A DNA stretch of 14,631 bases from DASUUI01 sp964577965 (GTDB taxonomy: Bacteria; Gemmatimonadota; Gemmatimonadetes; Gemmatimonadales; Gemmatimonadaceae), in the NCBI GenBank assembly GCA_964577965.1, contig CAZOAT010000063.1, positions 1-14,631 of the forward strand, given 5' to 3'. The notes beneath the pieces were generated by a model, which saw only the letters and a list, made by a program, of their open reading frames with translations, ran no database searches and was not told where the DNA came from. This document shows positions 14,535-14,631 of this stretch, one piece after another (the first letter of the stretch is position 1; every line of letters begins with the position of its first letter). The position numbers and the translations under genes are program-made.

Positions 14535-14557
14535 AACTTGTAGATTTCAAAGTCTAC

Positions 14558-14629
14558 GGCGCGGTAGCCAAGTGGTAAGGCAGCGGTCTGCAAAACCGCT
14601 ATTCGCCGGTTCGATTCCGGCCCGCGCCT
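14558..14629 (+). tRNA. tRNA-Cys (anticodon GCA)
   Basis: A complete cloverleaf is visible. The acceptor stem GGCGCGG (14558-14564) pairs with CCGCGCC (14622-14628). The anticodon stem GCGGT/ACCGC surrounds loop CTGCAAA, with GCA at 14590-14592. The T-arm is GCCGG-TTCGATT-CCGGC (14605-14621). The discriminator is U73 at 14629, as expected for cysteine tRNA. The next bases are CT, so the 3' CCA is not encoded and must be added by a nucleotidyltransferase. TAGATTT-CA-AAGTCTA (14541-14556) just upstream is a near-palindrome of unknown meaning. Confidence 0.97.
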
Positions 14630-14631
14630 CT

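Noticed and set aside
14541..14556. TAGATTTCAAAGTCTA near-palindrome next to the tRNA, considered as an attachment site
   Set aside because: No integrase or duplicated tRNA end is present in the window, and the arms allow only a 2-nt loop, so nothing supports an att site.

Overview
The window is GC-rich, densely packed bacterial chromosome. No transposase, integrase, CRISPR array or phage gene was seen. The gene set is a futalosine-pathway menaquinone enzyme (MqnD), a type III glutamine synthetase, an ECF sigma/anti-sigma pair, a Big-domain lipoprotein metalloprotease, and a KdpDE-type two-component system next to kup. This suits a Gemmatimonadota-like, free-living, GC-rich bacterium. That placement is inference from gene content and style, not from a marker gene.

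Left part (1-4860), all genes on the minus strand. Read in transcription order, it starts with glnN (type III glutamine synthetase, 4860 to 2662) and a small paired-CBS-domain protein (2593 to 2150). A perfect 7-bp hairpin follows, then a zinc-ribbon membrane protein (2114 to 1308), which is ATGA-coupled to mqnD (1311 to 469). After a second hairpin comes a very acidic protein (334 to the window edge). Its reading frame appears to shift by one base near 84-87.

Middle part (5054-7415). A plus-strand ECF sigma factor diverges from glnN and is ATGA-coupled to a membrane-bound anti-sigma factor with a zinc-type H-x3-C-x2-C motif and a RskA-like outer domain. A 117-residue protein that I do not recognise follows. 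The sigma gene has a TATACT box 8 nt before its ATG and no Shine-Dalgarno, which suggests a leaderless transcript. A small two-helix membrane protein lies convergent on the minus strand (7415 to 7047).

Right part (7474-14629), all on the plus strand. A secreted lipoprotein with a Big-type Ig domain and an HELQH zinc-protease site is followed after 2 bp by a Cro/CI-type DNA-binding protein. Three bp later comes a KdpE-like response regulator, ATGA-coupled to a KdpD-like kinase that lacks the large cytoplasmic N-terminal KdpD/USP module, and then the potassium transporter Kup 85 bp further on. No kdpFABC is present, so the likely reading is a KdpDE-derived pair that serves Kup. A complete tRNA-Cys(GCA) closes the window.

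The most unusual points are the rewired, truncated KdpDE with kup and its tight link to the protease and Cro/CI genes, the apparent frameshift in the acidic protein, and the probable leaderless sigma promoter. No stretch longer than 300 bases lacks a gene. I saw no clear evidence of a wholly new type of system.
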